Assembly: GCF_016031615.1 (NCBI RefSeq)
Contig: NZ_JACYXC010000001.1
Location: forward strand, 4,216,001 to 4,280,000
Direction: 5' to 3'
DNA: 64,000 nucleotides
Origin: Streptomyces pactum
GTDB taxonomy: Bacteria; Actinomycetota; Actinomycetes; Streptomycetales; Streptomycetaceae
In this document: positions 43,647 to 52,415 of the stretch, one piece after another
Layout: each line of letters starts with the position of its first letter
How positions within the stretch are numbered: the stretch's first letter is position 1
Made by a program: the position numbers and the translations under genes
Notes under the pieces: generated by a model
What the model was told of the DNA's origin: nothing
The model's input: the letters and a program-made list of their open reading frames with translations, nothing else
The model's database searches: none

Positions 43647-43850
43647 ATGGCTCAGGGCACCGTCAAGTGGTTCAACGCGGAGAAGGGGTACGGCTTCATC
43701 GCGGTCGACGGTGGTGCGGACGTGTTCGTCCACTACAGCGCGATCCAGATGGACGGTTACCGCACCCTTGAGGAAGGCCAGCGGGTCGAGTTCGAGATCT
43801 CGCAGGGCCAGAAGGGGCCGCAGGCGGACATGGTCCGCGTGTCGGCCTGA
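43647..43850 (+). CDS. Cold-shock domain protein
   Basis: 67 aa, full-length CSD: MAQGTVKWFNAEKGYGFIAVDGGADVFVHYSAIQ, with RNP1 (KGYGFI) and RNP2 (VFVHY), then GYRTLEEGQRVEFEISQGQKGPQA. Single-strand nucleic-acid chaperone. AGGGGAG upstream and a strong terminator just downstream indicate a monocistronic gene with a long leader. Confidence 0.96.
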   Translation: MAQGTVKWFNAEKGYGFIAVDGGADVFVHYSAIQMDGYRTLEEGQRVEFEISQGQKGPQADMVRVSA

Positions 43851-43882
43851 GTGCCGAGACGCAGGTCGCTGACGTCAGCGAA

Positions 43883-43922
43883 GGCGGGGCCCGCACCTTT
43901 TCCAGGGGGTGCGGGCCCCGCC
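43883..43922 (+). terminator. Terminator after the cold-shock gene
   Basis: 15-bp stem GGCGGGGCCCGCACC / GGTGCGGGCCCCGCC with a 10-base loop. Confidence 0.88.
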
Positions 43923-44456
43923 GCGTGTCCGGGGCGTGCGCGGCCCGTCGCGGCCGGGGTGCGGGCACGGGGTGCGGGGGCGTCCTCGCCGCGGCGTCCG
44001 CCCCGCCGTGTGCCGTGTGGCGGGCCAGGGTCCTGAGTGTGCCGGGGGCGGGTCCGCCGCGTGCCCGGGACCGCCTCCGGCCGTGGGCCGGGGGCGCCTC
44101 CGGGCGTGTGCCGGGGGCCTGCCTCCGGCCGTACGCCGGGGGGCCTGCCTCCGGTCGGGTGCCGGCGCGGGTGTGCCCGGCTGCGGACCCCGGGGCCGGC
44201 GGGTGCCCGGCGGGGCGTCTCAGGTCCAGGGAGCCGCCGGGCGCGAGGTCCCGACGTCGCGGCCGGGGGGCCGCCGCTGGACGGGCCGGGGTCGCGTCAG
44301 AGGGATCCCGGGCCGCCGCACGGGGCCCGGACGGCCGAACGGCCGGCGCCGGAGCCCCGGCGGTGCGGGCGGGGCGTGCGCGCGGCCCGAGCGGGTGCGT
44401 CCGGGCCGGACGGGCGCGCATTCCGGCCCCCGCCCCCGCCGGGACCCCTGGGTCGC
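43923..44456. other. 534-bp GC-saturated region with imperfect tandem repeats before groEL2
   Basis: No gene. Around 44075-44165 an imperfect ~30-bp unit (GCCTCCGGCCGT...GCCGGGGG) repeats about three times. The region ends at the CIRCE elements. Confidence 0.45.
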
Positions 44457-44482
44457 TTGCACTCTCGGGGGTCGAGTGCTAA
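44457..44482. promoter_or_regulatory. CIRCE element 1 overlapping the groEL2 promoter
   Basis: TTGCACTC-N9-GAGTGCTAA, close to the consensus TTAGCACTC-N9-GAGTGCTAA with a degenerate left arm. TTGCAC (44457-44462) and TAATCA (44480-44485) with a 17-bp spacer are the likely -35 and -10. HrcA repressor site by family knowledge. Confidence 0.85.
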
Positions 44483-44491
44483 TCATTGGCG

Positions 44492-44518
44492 TTAGCACTC
44501 TGAGAGTGAGAGTGACAA
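44492..44518. promoter_or_regulatory. CIRCE element 2, degenerate right arm
   Basis: TTAGCACTC-N9-GAGTGACAA: perfect left arm, right arm with two changes. Lies 9 bases after the first CIRCE, giving tandem HrcA sites. Confidence 0.8.
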
Positions 44519-44680
44519 AAGAAGGACCGGGTCGGTGAGGCCCGCAGGCCGGGTGGGGCAAGGAACCGCGCGGCAGGCAGGCCGTCCGTCGCGGGCGCCA
44601 GGCGCGGTCCGGAGCAATCCGCCCCCACTGCCCCCCAGGGAGTGGGAGGGACCCCCGTCGTCTTGGGAGGACCACTTCAC

Positions 44681-46303
44681 ATGGCCAAGATCATCGCGTT
44701 CGACGAGGAGGCTCGGCGCGGCCTCGAGCGCGGGATGAACCAGCTCGCCGACGCCGTCAAGGTCACCCTCGGCCCCAAGGGTCGCAACGTCGTCCTTGAG
44801 AAGAAGTGGGGCGCCCCCACGATCACCAACGATGGTGTGTCCATCGCCAAGGAGATCGAGCTGGAGGACCCGTACGAGAAGATCGGCGCCGAGCTGGTCA
44901 AGGAGGTCGCGAAGAAGACGGACGACGTCGCCGGTGACGGCACGACGACCGCGACCGTCCTGGCCCAGGCGCTGGTCCGCGAGGGTCTGCGCAACGTCGC
45001 CGCCGGCGCCAACCCGATGGCCCTGAAGCGCGGCATCGAGAAGGCCGTCGAGGCCGTCTCCGCCGCTCTGCTGGAGCAGGCGAAGGACGTGGAGACCAAG
45101 GAGCAGATCGCCTCCACCGCCTCCATCTCCGCCGCCGACGTCCAGATCGGTGAGCTGATCGCCGAGGCCATGGACAAGGTCGGCAAGGAAGGCGTCATCA
45201 CCGTCGAGGAGTCGCAGACCTTCGGTCTGGAGCTGGAGCTCACCGAGGGCATGCGCTTCGACAAGGGCTACATCTCCCCGTACTTCGCGACGGACATGGA
45301 GCGTATGGAGGCGTCCCTGGACGACCCGTACATCCTGATCGTCAACTCCAAGATCAGCAACGTGAAGGACCTGCTCCCGCTGCTGGAGAAGGTCATGCAG
45401 TCCGGCAAGCCGCTGCTGATCATCGCCGAGGACATCGAGGGCGAGGCCCTGGCGACCCTGGTCGTCAACAAGATCCGCGGCACCTTCAAGTCCGTCGCCG
45501 TCAAGGCCCCGGGCTTCGGCGACCGCCGCAAGGCCATGCTCGGCGACATCGCCATCCTCACCGGTGGCACCGTGATCTCCGAGGAGGTCGGCCTCAAGCT
45601 GGAGAACGCCGGCATCGACCTGCTCGGCCGCGCCCGCAAGGTCACCGTCACCAAGGACGAGACCACCATCGTGGACGGCGCCGGTGACGCCGACCAGGTG
45701 CAGGGCCGCGTGAACCAGATCCGCGCCGAGATCGAGAACTCCGACTCGGACTACGACCGCGAGAAGCTCCAGGAGCGCCTCGCGAAGCTGGCCGGCGGCG
45801 TGGCCGTCATCAAGGCCGGCGCCGCCACCGAGGTGGAGCTCAAGGAGCGCAAGCACCGCATCGAGGACGCGGTGCGCAACGCCAAGGCCGCCGTCGAGGA
45901 GGGCATCGTCGCCGGTGGTGGCGTGGCCCTGCTCCAGGCGTCGCAGGTCTTCGAGAAGCTGGAGCTGGAGGGCGACGAGGCCACCGGTGCCCAGGCCGTC
46001 AAGCTGGCCCTGGAGGCCCCGCTCAAGCAGATCGCGGTCAACGCCGGTCTTGAGGGCGGCGTCGTGGTGGAGAAGGTCCGCAACCTCACCCCGGGTCACG
46101 GCCTGAACGCCGCCACCGGCGAGTACGTGGACCTGGTGGCCGAGGGCATCATCGACCCGGCGAAGGTGACCCGTTCCGCGCTGCAGAACGCCGCCTCCAT
46201 CGCCGCGCTCTTCCTCACCACCGAGGCCGTCATCGCCGACAAGCCGGAGAAGGCCGCCGCGCCGGCCGGCGGCGGCATGCCGGGCGGTGACATGGACTTC
46301 TGA
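44681..46303 (+). CDS. groEL2: 60-kDa chaperonin GroEL2
   Basis: 540 aa. Begins MAKIIAFDEEARRGLERGMNQLADAVKVTLGPKGRNV and has the ATPase loop DDVAGDGTTTATVLAQ, EGIVAGGGVALLQA, and a GGGMPGGDMDF tail. The Gly-Met tail, and the absence of groES beside it, mark it as the GroEL2-type housekeeping copy. GGGAGG precedes the ATG. HrcA/CIRCE heat-shock control upstream and a strong terminator downstream: monocistronic. Confidence 0.97.
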   Translation: MAKIIAFDEEARRGLERGMNQLADAVKVTLGPKGRNVVLEKKWGAPTITNDGVSIAKEIELEDPYEKIGAELVKEVAKKTDDVAGDGTTTATVLAQALVREGLRNVAAGANPMALKRGIEKAVEAVSAALLEQAKDVETKEQIASTASISAADVQIGELIAEAMDKVGKEGVITVEESQTFGLELELTEGMRFDKGYISPYFATDMERMEASLDDPYILIVNSKISNVKDLLPLLEKVMQSGKPLLIIAEDIEGEALATLVVNKIRGTFKSVAVKAPGFGDRRKAMLGDIAILTGGTVISEEVGLKLENAGIDLLGRARKVTVTKDETTIVDGAGDADQVQGRVNQIRAEIENSDSDYDREKLQERLAKLAGGVAVIKAGAATEVELKERKHRIEDAVRNAKAAVEEGIVAGGGVALLQASQVFEKLELEGDEATGAQAVKLALEAPLKQIAVNAGLEGGVVVEKVRNLTPGHGLNAATGEYVDLVAEGIIDPAKVTRSALQNAASIAALFLTTEAVIADKPEKAAAPAGGGMPGGDMDF

Positions 46304-46333
46304 TCGGCTCCGGTCGGTCAAGCGTCCTTCAAG

Positions 46334-46373
46334 CGCTGGGGCGGCATCCTCTTCGGGGGGTGCCGCCCCAGCG
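46334..46373 (+). terminator. Terminator after groEL2
   Basis: CGCTGGGGCGGCA (46334-46346) pairs with TGCCGCCCCAGCG (46361-46373), 13-bp perfect stem, followed by a short T run. Confidence 0.88.
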
Positions 46374-46495
46374 GCATTTCCGAATTGCGCGTCTTATCCT
46401 GATCTCGCGGGCCCGGGCGGGGCCACGGGGGCCTCGTGCCCCGTGGACCGGCGCGTGGGCGTCTCGCGGGTGCCTGACGTCGAAGGCGAGGCAAC

Positions 46496-48916
46496 GTGCG
46501 CGGAAGGGACGGCGAATCACGCGGTGACGAGGCCGTCCACGGCCCCCCGCCGCCCGGTGCCGACCGGCCCGGTGCCACCCGGCCCGGCGGAGCGGGTCCG
46601 GCCCCGGACGTGCCGGCCCCCGGCGGACCGGACCCGGATGTGCCCGCCCCGGACGCGCCGGGCACGGAACCCGCCGCGAACGTGCCGGCCCCCGTCCCCG
46701 ACGCGCCGGCCGCGGCCGGAGCGCGGGAGGAGGACCTCGGCGCCGCCGCGCGGGCGGCCGCCCTCCGCCTGCTGGCCTGTACGGACACCGGCACCCTGCT
46801 CACCCTGCTGCTGGACGCCTGCCTGGCCCGGGTGGGCGGCGACCGGGGCGCGCTCTACGTGCTGCGGGACGACGGCCGGCTGCGGCTGGCGGCCTGCCGC
46901 GGCTACTCGGCCGAGCTCCAGGAGCAGTTCGCGACCGTCTCCCCGCACGCCGATCTGCCGGCCCCGCGGGCCGTCCGGGAACGCCGGCCGGTCTTCATGC
47001 CCGCGGAGTACTTCCGGCCCAGCTACCCGGAGGTGGCGGACTTCGGGGAGCCCCTGGCGTACGTGTGCTTCCCGCTGCTCGCCGACGACCGGTGCCTGGG
47101 CGCGGTGATGCTGCGCACCCCGCCGCAGCCGCCCACCGGTGCCGAGGAGCGGGACCTCAACCTGCTCACCGCGGTCGGCGCGCACCGTCTGGAGCACCTG
47201 CTGTCGCTGGGGGACGCCACGCCGCCGGGCGGCGCCCCCCGCCTGGGCCAGACGGTGCGGCGGATCGACACCCGCTCGCGCGGCGCCCGGCTGCGGCTCG
47301 CCGTCTCCAGCGCGGACATCGGCTTCTTCGACTGGGACTTCGCGACCGGCCGGGTGGTGTGGGACGAGCCGTTGTGCCGCATCTACGGGGTGTCGCCGCA
47401 GGAGTTCGACGAGCGGGTGGAGAGCTTCTTCCGGGTGCTGCACCCCGCCGACCGGCCCGGCGTCGAGCAGGAGCTGAACCGGGCGCTGCGGACCGGGAAG
47501 TTCTCCGTCACGCACCGGGTGGTGCACCCGGGCGGGCAGCTGCGCTGGGTGAAGGCCGAGGGGCGGGTGCTGCACGACGCCGACGACCGGCCGCAGGGCA
47601 TGCTCGGCATCGTGCAGGACCGGACCGAGGAACACCGGCGGTACGTCCGGGACACCGCCCGCCGGGAGTTCCTGCTCAGCGTCACCCGGGCGATCACCGG
47701 CGCGTTCTCCACCCAGGAGGTCATCGACACCGCGGCGGCCATGGTGCTGCCGACGCTGGGCGCCCGGCACATCATCGTGTACGTGGGCGGCGACACCGGC
47801 GGGCTGGCGGTGGCCGCCACCCACGGCTTCGACGCGGCGGAACTGGCGGCGCTGGAGGCCCAGGTCCAGGAGGTGCCGCACGACCCCGAGCTGCTCACCG
47901 CGCTGGAGCGCCGGCCGCTGTTCTGCGAGACCCGCGCCGACTACCAGGCCGTGTACTCCGCGGGGCTGCCCCGGCTGCCCGGCCAGGAGGCCTGGGCCAT
48001 CCTGCCGCTGATCACCGCGGAGGGTCCGGTCGGCACCTGTGTGATCAGCTTCGACCGGCCGCACGTGTTCACCAAGGACGACGAGGCGCTGTGCATCGCG
48101 GCGGCCGGTGTCCTGGCGCAGGCGGTCGGCCGGTCCCGGCTGACCGACGAACGGCGCCGCCAGATGACCGAGTTGCAGCGGCTGATGCTGCCCAGCACCA
48201 TCCCGGAGCTGCCCGGCCTGGAGATCGCCGCGCGGTACCTGCCCGGCTCCAAGGGCCTGGAGGTGGGCGGCGACTGGTACGACGTGGTGCCCGGGTCGGA
48301 CGGCCGGGTGATGGTCGTCGTCGGCGACGTGCAGGGGCACAGTGCCCAGGCCGCCGCGGTGATGGGGCACGTACGGGTGGCGATGCGGGTGCACGCCCGG
48401 GACGAGACGGACCCGGCCGAACTGCTGGTGCGGGGGAACGACATCCTCTGCGAGGTGGACACCGACCGCTACGCCACCTGCGTGGCCGTCCAGGTCTCCG
48501 CCGCCCGCGACCGGGTCCGGGTGGCCCGGGCCGGCCACGCGTACCCGCTGCTGATCGAGCCCGGCGGCCGGGTCCGCGAGGTGGAGGTGCCCGGCGGGGT
48601 GCCGATGGGCTGCTTCGACGCGCAGGAGTACCCGGTGGCCGAGGAAACGCTCCTGCCGGGCGCCACCCTGGTGCTGTACACCGACGGCCTGGTGGAGCGG
48701 CGCGGCGAGGACCTGGGCGACTCGCTGGCGGAGCTGATGCGGTCGCTGGCGGAGTGGTCCTTCGAGGAACCCGCCCCGGGAACGGCCGGCGAGCGGCGGC
48801 CCCGCGACCTGAACGCCCTGGCGGACCGGGTGGTCGCCTCGGTCGGCGCGTCCCCCGCCCAGGACGACATCGCGCTGCTCCTGCTGCGCCGCACGGGTCC
48901 CGGGCCCGCCCGCTGA
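46496..48916 (+). CDS. GAF-PAS-GAF-PP2C (SpoIIE-type) phosphatase
   Basis: 806 aa from GTG (GGCGAGG upstream). Residues 1-80 are Pro/Asp-rich. GAF about 85-240 (LLTLLLDACLARVGGDRGALYVL), PAS/PAC about 265-380 (SSADIGFFDWDFATGRVVWDEPLCRIYGVSP, VVHPGGQLRWVKAEGRV), second GAF about 395-545, and a SpoIIE/PP2C domain about 555-800 (LQRLMLPSTIPELPGLEIAARYLPG, VGGDWYDVVPG, VVVGDVQGHSAQAAAVMG, LVLYTDGLVERRG, AQDDIALLLLRR). Metal Asp residues are present (GGDWYD, GDVQGH, TDGL, DD). Streptomycete proteins of this type dephosphorylate anti-sigma antagonists. No cognate genes adjoin. Confidence 0.93.
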   Translation: MRGRDGESRGDEAVHGPPPPGADRPGATRPGGAGPAPDVPAPGGPDPDVPAPDAPGTEPAANVPAPVPDAPAAAGAREEDLGAAARAAALRLLACTDTGTLLTLLLDACLARVGGDRGALYVLRDDGRLRLAACRGYSAELQEQFATVSPHADLPAPRAVRERRPVFMPAEYFRPSYPEVADFGEPLAYVCFPLLADDRCLGAVMLRTPPQPPTGAEERDLNLLTAVGAHRLEHLLSLGDATPPGGAPRLGQTVRRIDTRSRGARLRLAVSSADIGFFDWDFATGRVVWDEPLCRIYGVSPQEFDERVESFFRVLHPADRPGVEQELNRALRTGKFSVTHRVVHPGGQLRWVKAEGRVLHDADDRPQGMLGIVQDRTEEHRRYVRDTARREFLLSVTRAITGAFSTQEVIDTAAAMVLPTLGARHIIVYVGGDTGGLAVAATHGFDAAELAALEAQVQEVPHDPELLTALERRPLFCETRADYQAVYSAGLPRLPGQEAWAILPLITAEGPVGTCVISFDRPHVFTKDDEALCIAAAGVLAQAVGRSRLTDERRRQMTELQRLMLPSTIPELPGLEIAARYLPGSKGLEVGGDWYDVVPGSDGRVMVVVGDVQGHSAQAAAVMGHVRVAMRVHARDETDPAELLVRGNDILCEVDTDRYATCVAVQVSAARDRVRVARAGHAYPLLIEPGGRVREVEVPGGVPMGCFDAQEYPVAEETLLPGATLVLYTDGLVERRGEDLGDSLAELMRSLAEWSFEEPAPGTAGERRPRDLNALADRVVASVGASPAQDDIALLLLRRTGPGPAR

Positions 48917-49029
48917 GGGCGCCCCGGTGCGTCGGTCACACGTTCGTGGGACGCCGGCCGGTAGCGGCCCGGTGCCCCGTCCCGTCCGCCTACGCTGCCC
49001 GGTGAGGGCCACGGAGAGGAGACCCCGCG

Positions 49030-49632
49030 ATGACCGCTGCGATGGTCGGACCCGGCCGTGAGCACGGCCACCGGATGTGGGACTACCTCGTGCGTACGTG
49101 GCAGGAGCTGGACGTGCCCGAGGGCTGGCGCGCCGAGATCGACGAGGGAAACATCACCTTGGTTCCGCCGCCCACCGCCGAGCACAACTTCATCACGGGA
49201 GCCGTGCACAGCGCACTGTTCCGCTGCCTGCCCGAGGGCATGGGCATCTACCGGACGCTGGGCGTGTTCATCGCTCCGCTGGAGAAGGTCTACGTCCCCG
49301 ACCTGGTGGTGATCGAGAGTTCGCTGCTCACCTCCGGCGAGGACGACGACATCGGGTCGCTGGACGCGGCGGACGCGCTGCTGATGGTCGAGGTCACCTC
49401 CAGGAGCAAGGCGAGGGACGACCGTACGAAGAGGCTCCGGGCCTACGCCCACGCGCCGGTCCCGCTCCATCTGCTGATCGACCGGTGGCACGAAGGCGGG
49501 GCCACGGTCACCTTGTACTCGCACCCCAGCGGCGGGGCGTACCAGAGCAGTGTCCAGGTGCCGTTCGGGAAACCGGTGGAGCTGCCGGAACCCTTCGGTA
49601 CGGCACTCGACACCTCCGCCTACCCGCGCTGA
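49030..49632 (+). CDS. Uma2-family putative endonuclease
   Basis: 200 aa with GGAGAGGAG upstream. PD-(D/E)XK-like Uma2 (DUF820) fold: EGWRAEIDEGNITLVPPPTAEHN (N-terminal E and P motifs), VYVPDLVVIES (Asp), ALLMVEVTSRSKARDDRTKRLRAYA (E-x-T/S-x-SK), then PLHLLIDRW. Very abundant family in Streptomyces and cyanobacteria with poorly known function, proposed nuclease or transposase-related. Catalytic residues appear intact. Confidence 0.9.
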   Translation: MTAAMVGPGREHGHRMWDYLVRTWQELDVPEGWRAEIDEGNITLVPPPTAEHNFITGAVHSALFRCLPEGMGIYRTLGVFIAPLEKVYVPDLVVIESSLLTSGEDDDIGSLDAADALLMVEVTSRSKARDDRTKRLRAYAHAPVPLHLLIDRWHEGGATVTLYSHPSGGAYQSSVQVPFGKPVELPEPFGTALDTSAYPR

Positions 49633-49738
49633 GCGGGTTCCGCGCGGGCCGGTGCGCGGAACCGCTCGGCGCGGGACGGGGCACGACGGGCCGGGTGCCG
49701 GCGGTCGTCGGGTCGCCGGGTGCCGGCGGTCGCGGGTG

Positions 49739-50692
49739 TCAGCGGTCGCCGCCGGGCCGGGCGCCGGCCGCTTCCAGGGCGGTGCGCAGGTGGCCGTGCG
49801 CCTCGCCGAGCAGCCGGTCCGCGGTGGCCGCGTCCACCCCGCCGAGGAGGGTGAGGATGGCCGGCTTCACCTCGCCGCCGGTGGCCGTGAGCGCCTGTTC
49901 CACCGCCTCGGCTCCGGCGCCGGTGGCGAGCGTGACGATCCGCCGGGACCGGGCCCGCAGCTTCTCGTTGGAGGCGCGGACATCGACCATCAGGTTCCCG
50001 TACGTCTTGCCCAGCCGGATCATGGTGATGGTCGAGAGCATGTTGAGCACCAGCTTCTGGGCGGTGCCCGCCTTGAGCCGGGTGGAGCCGGTGAGCAGTT
50101 CCGGGCCGACGACGACCTCGATGCCGTGGTCGGCGGCGGCGGCGAGCGCCGAACCGGCGTTGCAGGACAGGCCGATGGTGAGCGCGCCCAGCTCCCGGGC
50201 GTAGGTGACGGCGCCGACGGCGTACGGGGTGCGGCCGGAGGCCGAGACGCCGACCACGGTGTCGTCCGGGGTGAGGGCGAGGCGGCCGAGGTCGGCGGCG
50301 GCCAGCTCCCCGCTGTCCTCCGCGCCCTCCACCGAGGTCACCATCGCCTCCGGGCCGCCGGCGAGCACCCCGACGACCTGCCCGGGCGCGGTGTTGAAGG
50401 TGGGCGGGCACTCGCTGGCGTCGAGCACCCCGAGCCGCCCGGCGGTGCCGGCGCCGGCGTAGATCAGCCGGCCGCCGCGGGCCATCCGCTCGGCGGTGTC
50501 GTCGATGGCCGCGGCGATGCGCGGCAGCTGGCTGGCGACCGCGGCCGGGACGTCGGCGTCCTCGTTGTTCATCAGACGGGCGATCTCGACGGTGCCGAGC
50601 CGGTCGATCTCGGCCAGCTCGGGGCGGAACGCCTCGGTGGTCAGGGTGTCGAGCTGGGCGCGCAGCGCTGCGGAGTCGGGCGTGACGGACAT
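49739..50692 (-). CDS. murQ: N-acetylmuramic acid 6-phosphate etherase
   Basis: 317 aa. ATG 50692 preferred (GGAGAG 10 bases upstream) over ATG 50710. SIS-domain sugar-phosphate binding: GRLIYAGAGTAGRLGVLDASECPPTF, GVSASGRTPYAVGA, GLSCNAGSALAAAADHGIEVVVGPELLTGSTRLKAGTAQKLVLNMLST and GNLMVDVRASNEKL. It cleaves MurNAc-6-P to GlcNAc-6-P plus lactate, feeding NagA. Regulator of the RpiR family lies just upstream on the same strand. No MurNAc kinase (AnmK) is present in the window. Confidence 0.95.
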   Translation of the reverse strand: MSVTPDSAALRAQLDTLTTEAFRPELAEIDRLGTVEIARLMNNEDADVPAAVASQLPRIAAAIDDTAERMARGGRLIYAGAGTAGRLGVLDASECPPTFNTAPGQVVGVLAGGPEAMVTSVEGAEDSGELAAADLGRLALTPDDTVVGVSASGRTPYAVGAVTYARELGALTIGLSCNAGSALAAAADHGIEVVVGPELLTGSTRLKAGTAQKLVLNMLSTITMIRLGKTYGNLMVDVRASNEKLRARSRRIVTLATGAGAEAVEQALTATGGEVKPAILTLLGGVDAATADRLLGEAHGHLRTALEAAGARPGGDR

Positions 50693-50771
50693 CGGAAGGC
50701 AGCTCTCCATGACGGGTGGGGGTGGGGGTTGGCCGGGCGGTGGTCGGTGCGTGCGTGGCGGGCGATGGTGC

Positions 50772-50813
50772 GGTGGCAGGTGGCAGGTGGCAGGTGGCAG
50801 GTGGCAGGTGGCG
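50772..50813. repeat. Microsatellite of 7-bp unit GGTGGCA
   Basis: Five perfect tandem copies and a sixth ending GGTGGCG, between rpiR and murQ in their 134-bp gap. A unit of 7 makes copy-number change likely and could alter spacing between the two genes or their transcript structure. Confidence 0.9.
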
Positions 50814-50826
50814 CGTCGGGGCCGGG

Positions 50827-51987
50827 TCAGCGGGCCGGGCGGGAACCGTGCCGGTGGGCGAGGGCTTCGTAGGAAGCCGCCAGGGCGGGCGCGGCACTCT
50901 CGTAGGTACGCTGCGCCACGCCGACGAACAGGCAGTCCACGACCAGCAGTTGGCTGGTGCGGCTGGACATCGCGGCGGGGCGCAGCTCGCTCTCCCGGGC
51001 GGTGGAGGTGGTCAGGATGTGGTCGGCGTACTGGGCCACGCCGCTGTCCGGCCGTCCGGTGATGGCCACCGTGGTCGCCCCGTGCTCGAAGGCGACCCGG
51101 AGCGGTTCGACGACGTCGGTGGTCCCGCCGGAGTGGGTGATCGCGATGGCCACGTCCCCGGACCGCAGCTGCACCGCGTTGGTGACGGCCAGGTGCGGAT
51201 CGCCGGGGGCGTGCGCGATCAGCCCGATGCGCAGCAGCTTCTGCACCAGGTCCTGCCCGACCAGGTGGGAGGCGCCGATGCCGTACACGTCGATCCGCCG
51301 GGCGGCGGCGAGCGCGGTGACGGCGGCCTCCAGCTGGGCCACGTCCAGCCCGGCGGCGGTGTCGGCCAGGCACTGCTGTTCCTCCTGGGCCAGCTTGGCG
51401 ACCACGTCCGCCATCGGGTCGTCCACCGCGATGTCGGCGGTGACGGCCGGGGCCCGCCCGGCGGCCTGCTGGGCGGCGAGCGCGGCGAGGGCCAGCCGCA
51501 GGTCCCGGTATCCGGGGTAACCCAGCAGCCGGGAGGTGCGGACCACCGTCGCCTCGCTGGTGCCGGTGCGTTCGGCCAGACCGGTGACGGTGAGCGCGGC
51601 GCACCCGGCCGGGTCGGCGGCCACCGTCTCGGCGACGCGCTGCATCGAGCGGGTCATGGACGGGGCGAGGGTGCGGACCTTCGCAGCGAGCGCGCCGGGG
51701 GCGGGCGGCGGCGCCGGCGCACCCGACGGCCCGGCGAGGGCGCCGGGTCCGGGGGTGTGGACTCCGGTGGGGGTGGCGGAGCCGGGGGGATCGGCGGAGG
51801 CGGCCGGCGGGCCGCCGCCACCGGTGGCGGCGGCCCCGGGAACGGCCGCGGCGGGGGTGATCACGGCCGGGGCGCGGGGAGCGGTGGCCGTCGTCGGTGG
51901 GACGTCCGGTGCGATGCCGGGGACGGCGGCGGCGAGCGCGTCCCGGGCGGGGCCTCGGGGGAAAGTTTCCTTCAGTGGGCTGCTCAC
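50827..51987 (-). CDS. RpiR/MurR-family transcriptional regulator with SIS domain
   Basis: 386 aa from GTG. Residues 1-100 are an Ala/Pro/Gly-rich linker unusual for the family. HTH_6 domain about 100-180 (RVAETVAADPAGCAALTVTGLAERTGTSEATVVRTSRLLGYPGYRDLRL), SIS domain about 215-350 (RIDVYGIGASHLVGQDLVQKLLRIG, VAIAITHSGGTTDVVEPLRVAFEHGATTVAITGRP). Pairing with murQ suggests it responds to MurNAc-6-P or a related aminosugar phosphate. A GAAAA-GTA-TTTTC operator-like palindrome lies four bases upstream of its start. Confidence 0.92.
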   Translation of the reverse strand: MSSPLKETFPRGPARDALAAAVPGIAPDVPPTTATAPRAPAVITPAAAVPGAAATGGGGPPAASADPPGSATPTGVHTPGPGALAGPSGAPAPPPAPGALAAKVRTLAPSMTRSMQRVAETVAADPAGCAALTVTGLAERTGTSEATVVRTSRLLGYPGYRDLRLALAALAAQQAAGRAPAVTADIAVDDPMADVVAKLAQEEQQCLADTAAGLDVAQLEAAVTALAAARRIDVYGIGASHLVGQDLVQKLLRIGLIAHAPGDPHLAVTNAVQLRSGDVAIAITHSGGTTDVVEPLRVAFEHGATTVAITGRPDSGVAQYADHILTTSTARESELRPAAMSSRTSQLLVVDCLFVGVAQRTYESAAPALAASYEALAHRHGSRPAR

Positions 51988-51990
51988 CCG

Positions 51991-52005
51991 TGAAAAGTAT
52001 TTTCG
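51991..52005. promoter_or_regulatory. Palindrome GAAAA-GTA-TTTTC upstream of rpiR
   Basis: AT-rich palindrome at 51992-52004, resembling the TGAAA...TTTCA symmetry of RpiR/MurR sites. A second odd palindrome, GGAAA-G-TTTCC, is at 51960-51970 inside the first codons. Likely autoregulation; inferred. Confidence 0.55.
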
Positions 52006-52049
52006 GCTCCGGGGAGCGTCAACCCCTGGTACGGCGCGACAATGCGGTT

Positions 52050-52415
52050 ATGGAGCTCGAACAGGCACTGCACACGGCGCGGGCGCGGGTCCTCGCGGAC
52101 CTCACCGCGGGGGACGTCACCCGCGCGGACATCGTCTCGCTGGTGGAGGACGCGATCGCGCACCGGCGGTGGTGGGTCGAGCAGTGGCCGGACGGCGTCG
52201 CCTTCCTGGCGGGGCTGGTGGCCCAGGACGTCCAGGACGCGCTGCTGGAGCGTTACGGCCGGTGGCCGCTGTGCCCGGTGTGTGTCGAGGGAGGCGACCC
52301 GCACGCGCTGGACGTGGAGCCCGAACTCGGCCCCGACCCGCACTGGGTGTGCGGCAAGACGGCGGTCGCGGTCGCCCGGGTCGGCTCGCTGGGCAGCGCG
52401 GGGAGCGAGGAGTGA
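52050..52415 (+). CDS. Uncharacterised small protein with C-terminal Cys motif
   Basis: 121 aa. Begins MELEQALHTARARVLADLTAGDVTRADIVSLVEDAI, then HRRWWVEQWPDGVAFLAGLVAQDVQDALLERYGRWPLCPVC and HWVCGKTAVAVARVG. The CPVC plus later Cys resemble a small zinc-binding knuckle. I know no function. GACAAT lies 6 bases before the ATG and no ribosome-binding site is present, so leaderless translation is possible. The stop overlaps the next start (ATGA). Confidence 0.8.
   Translation: MELEQALHTARARVLADLTAGDVTRADIVSLVEDAIAHRRWWVEQWPDGVAFLAGLVAQDVQDALLERYGRWPLCPVCVEGGDPHALDVEPELGPDPHWVCGKTAVAVARVGSLGSAGSEE

Noticed and set aside
50772..50813. Regular repeats as a CRISPR array
   Set aside because: Units are 7 bp with no spacers and no cas genes; it is a microsatellite.
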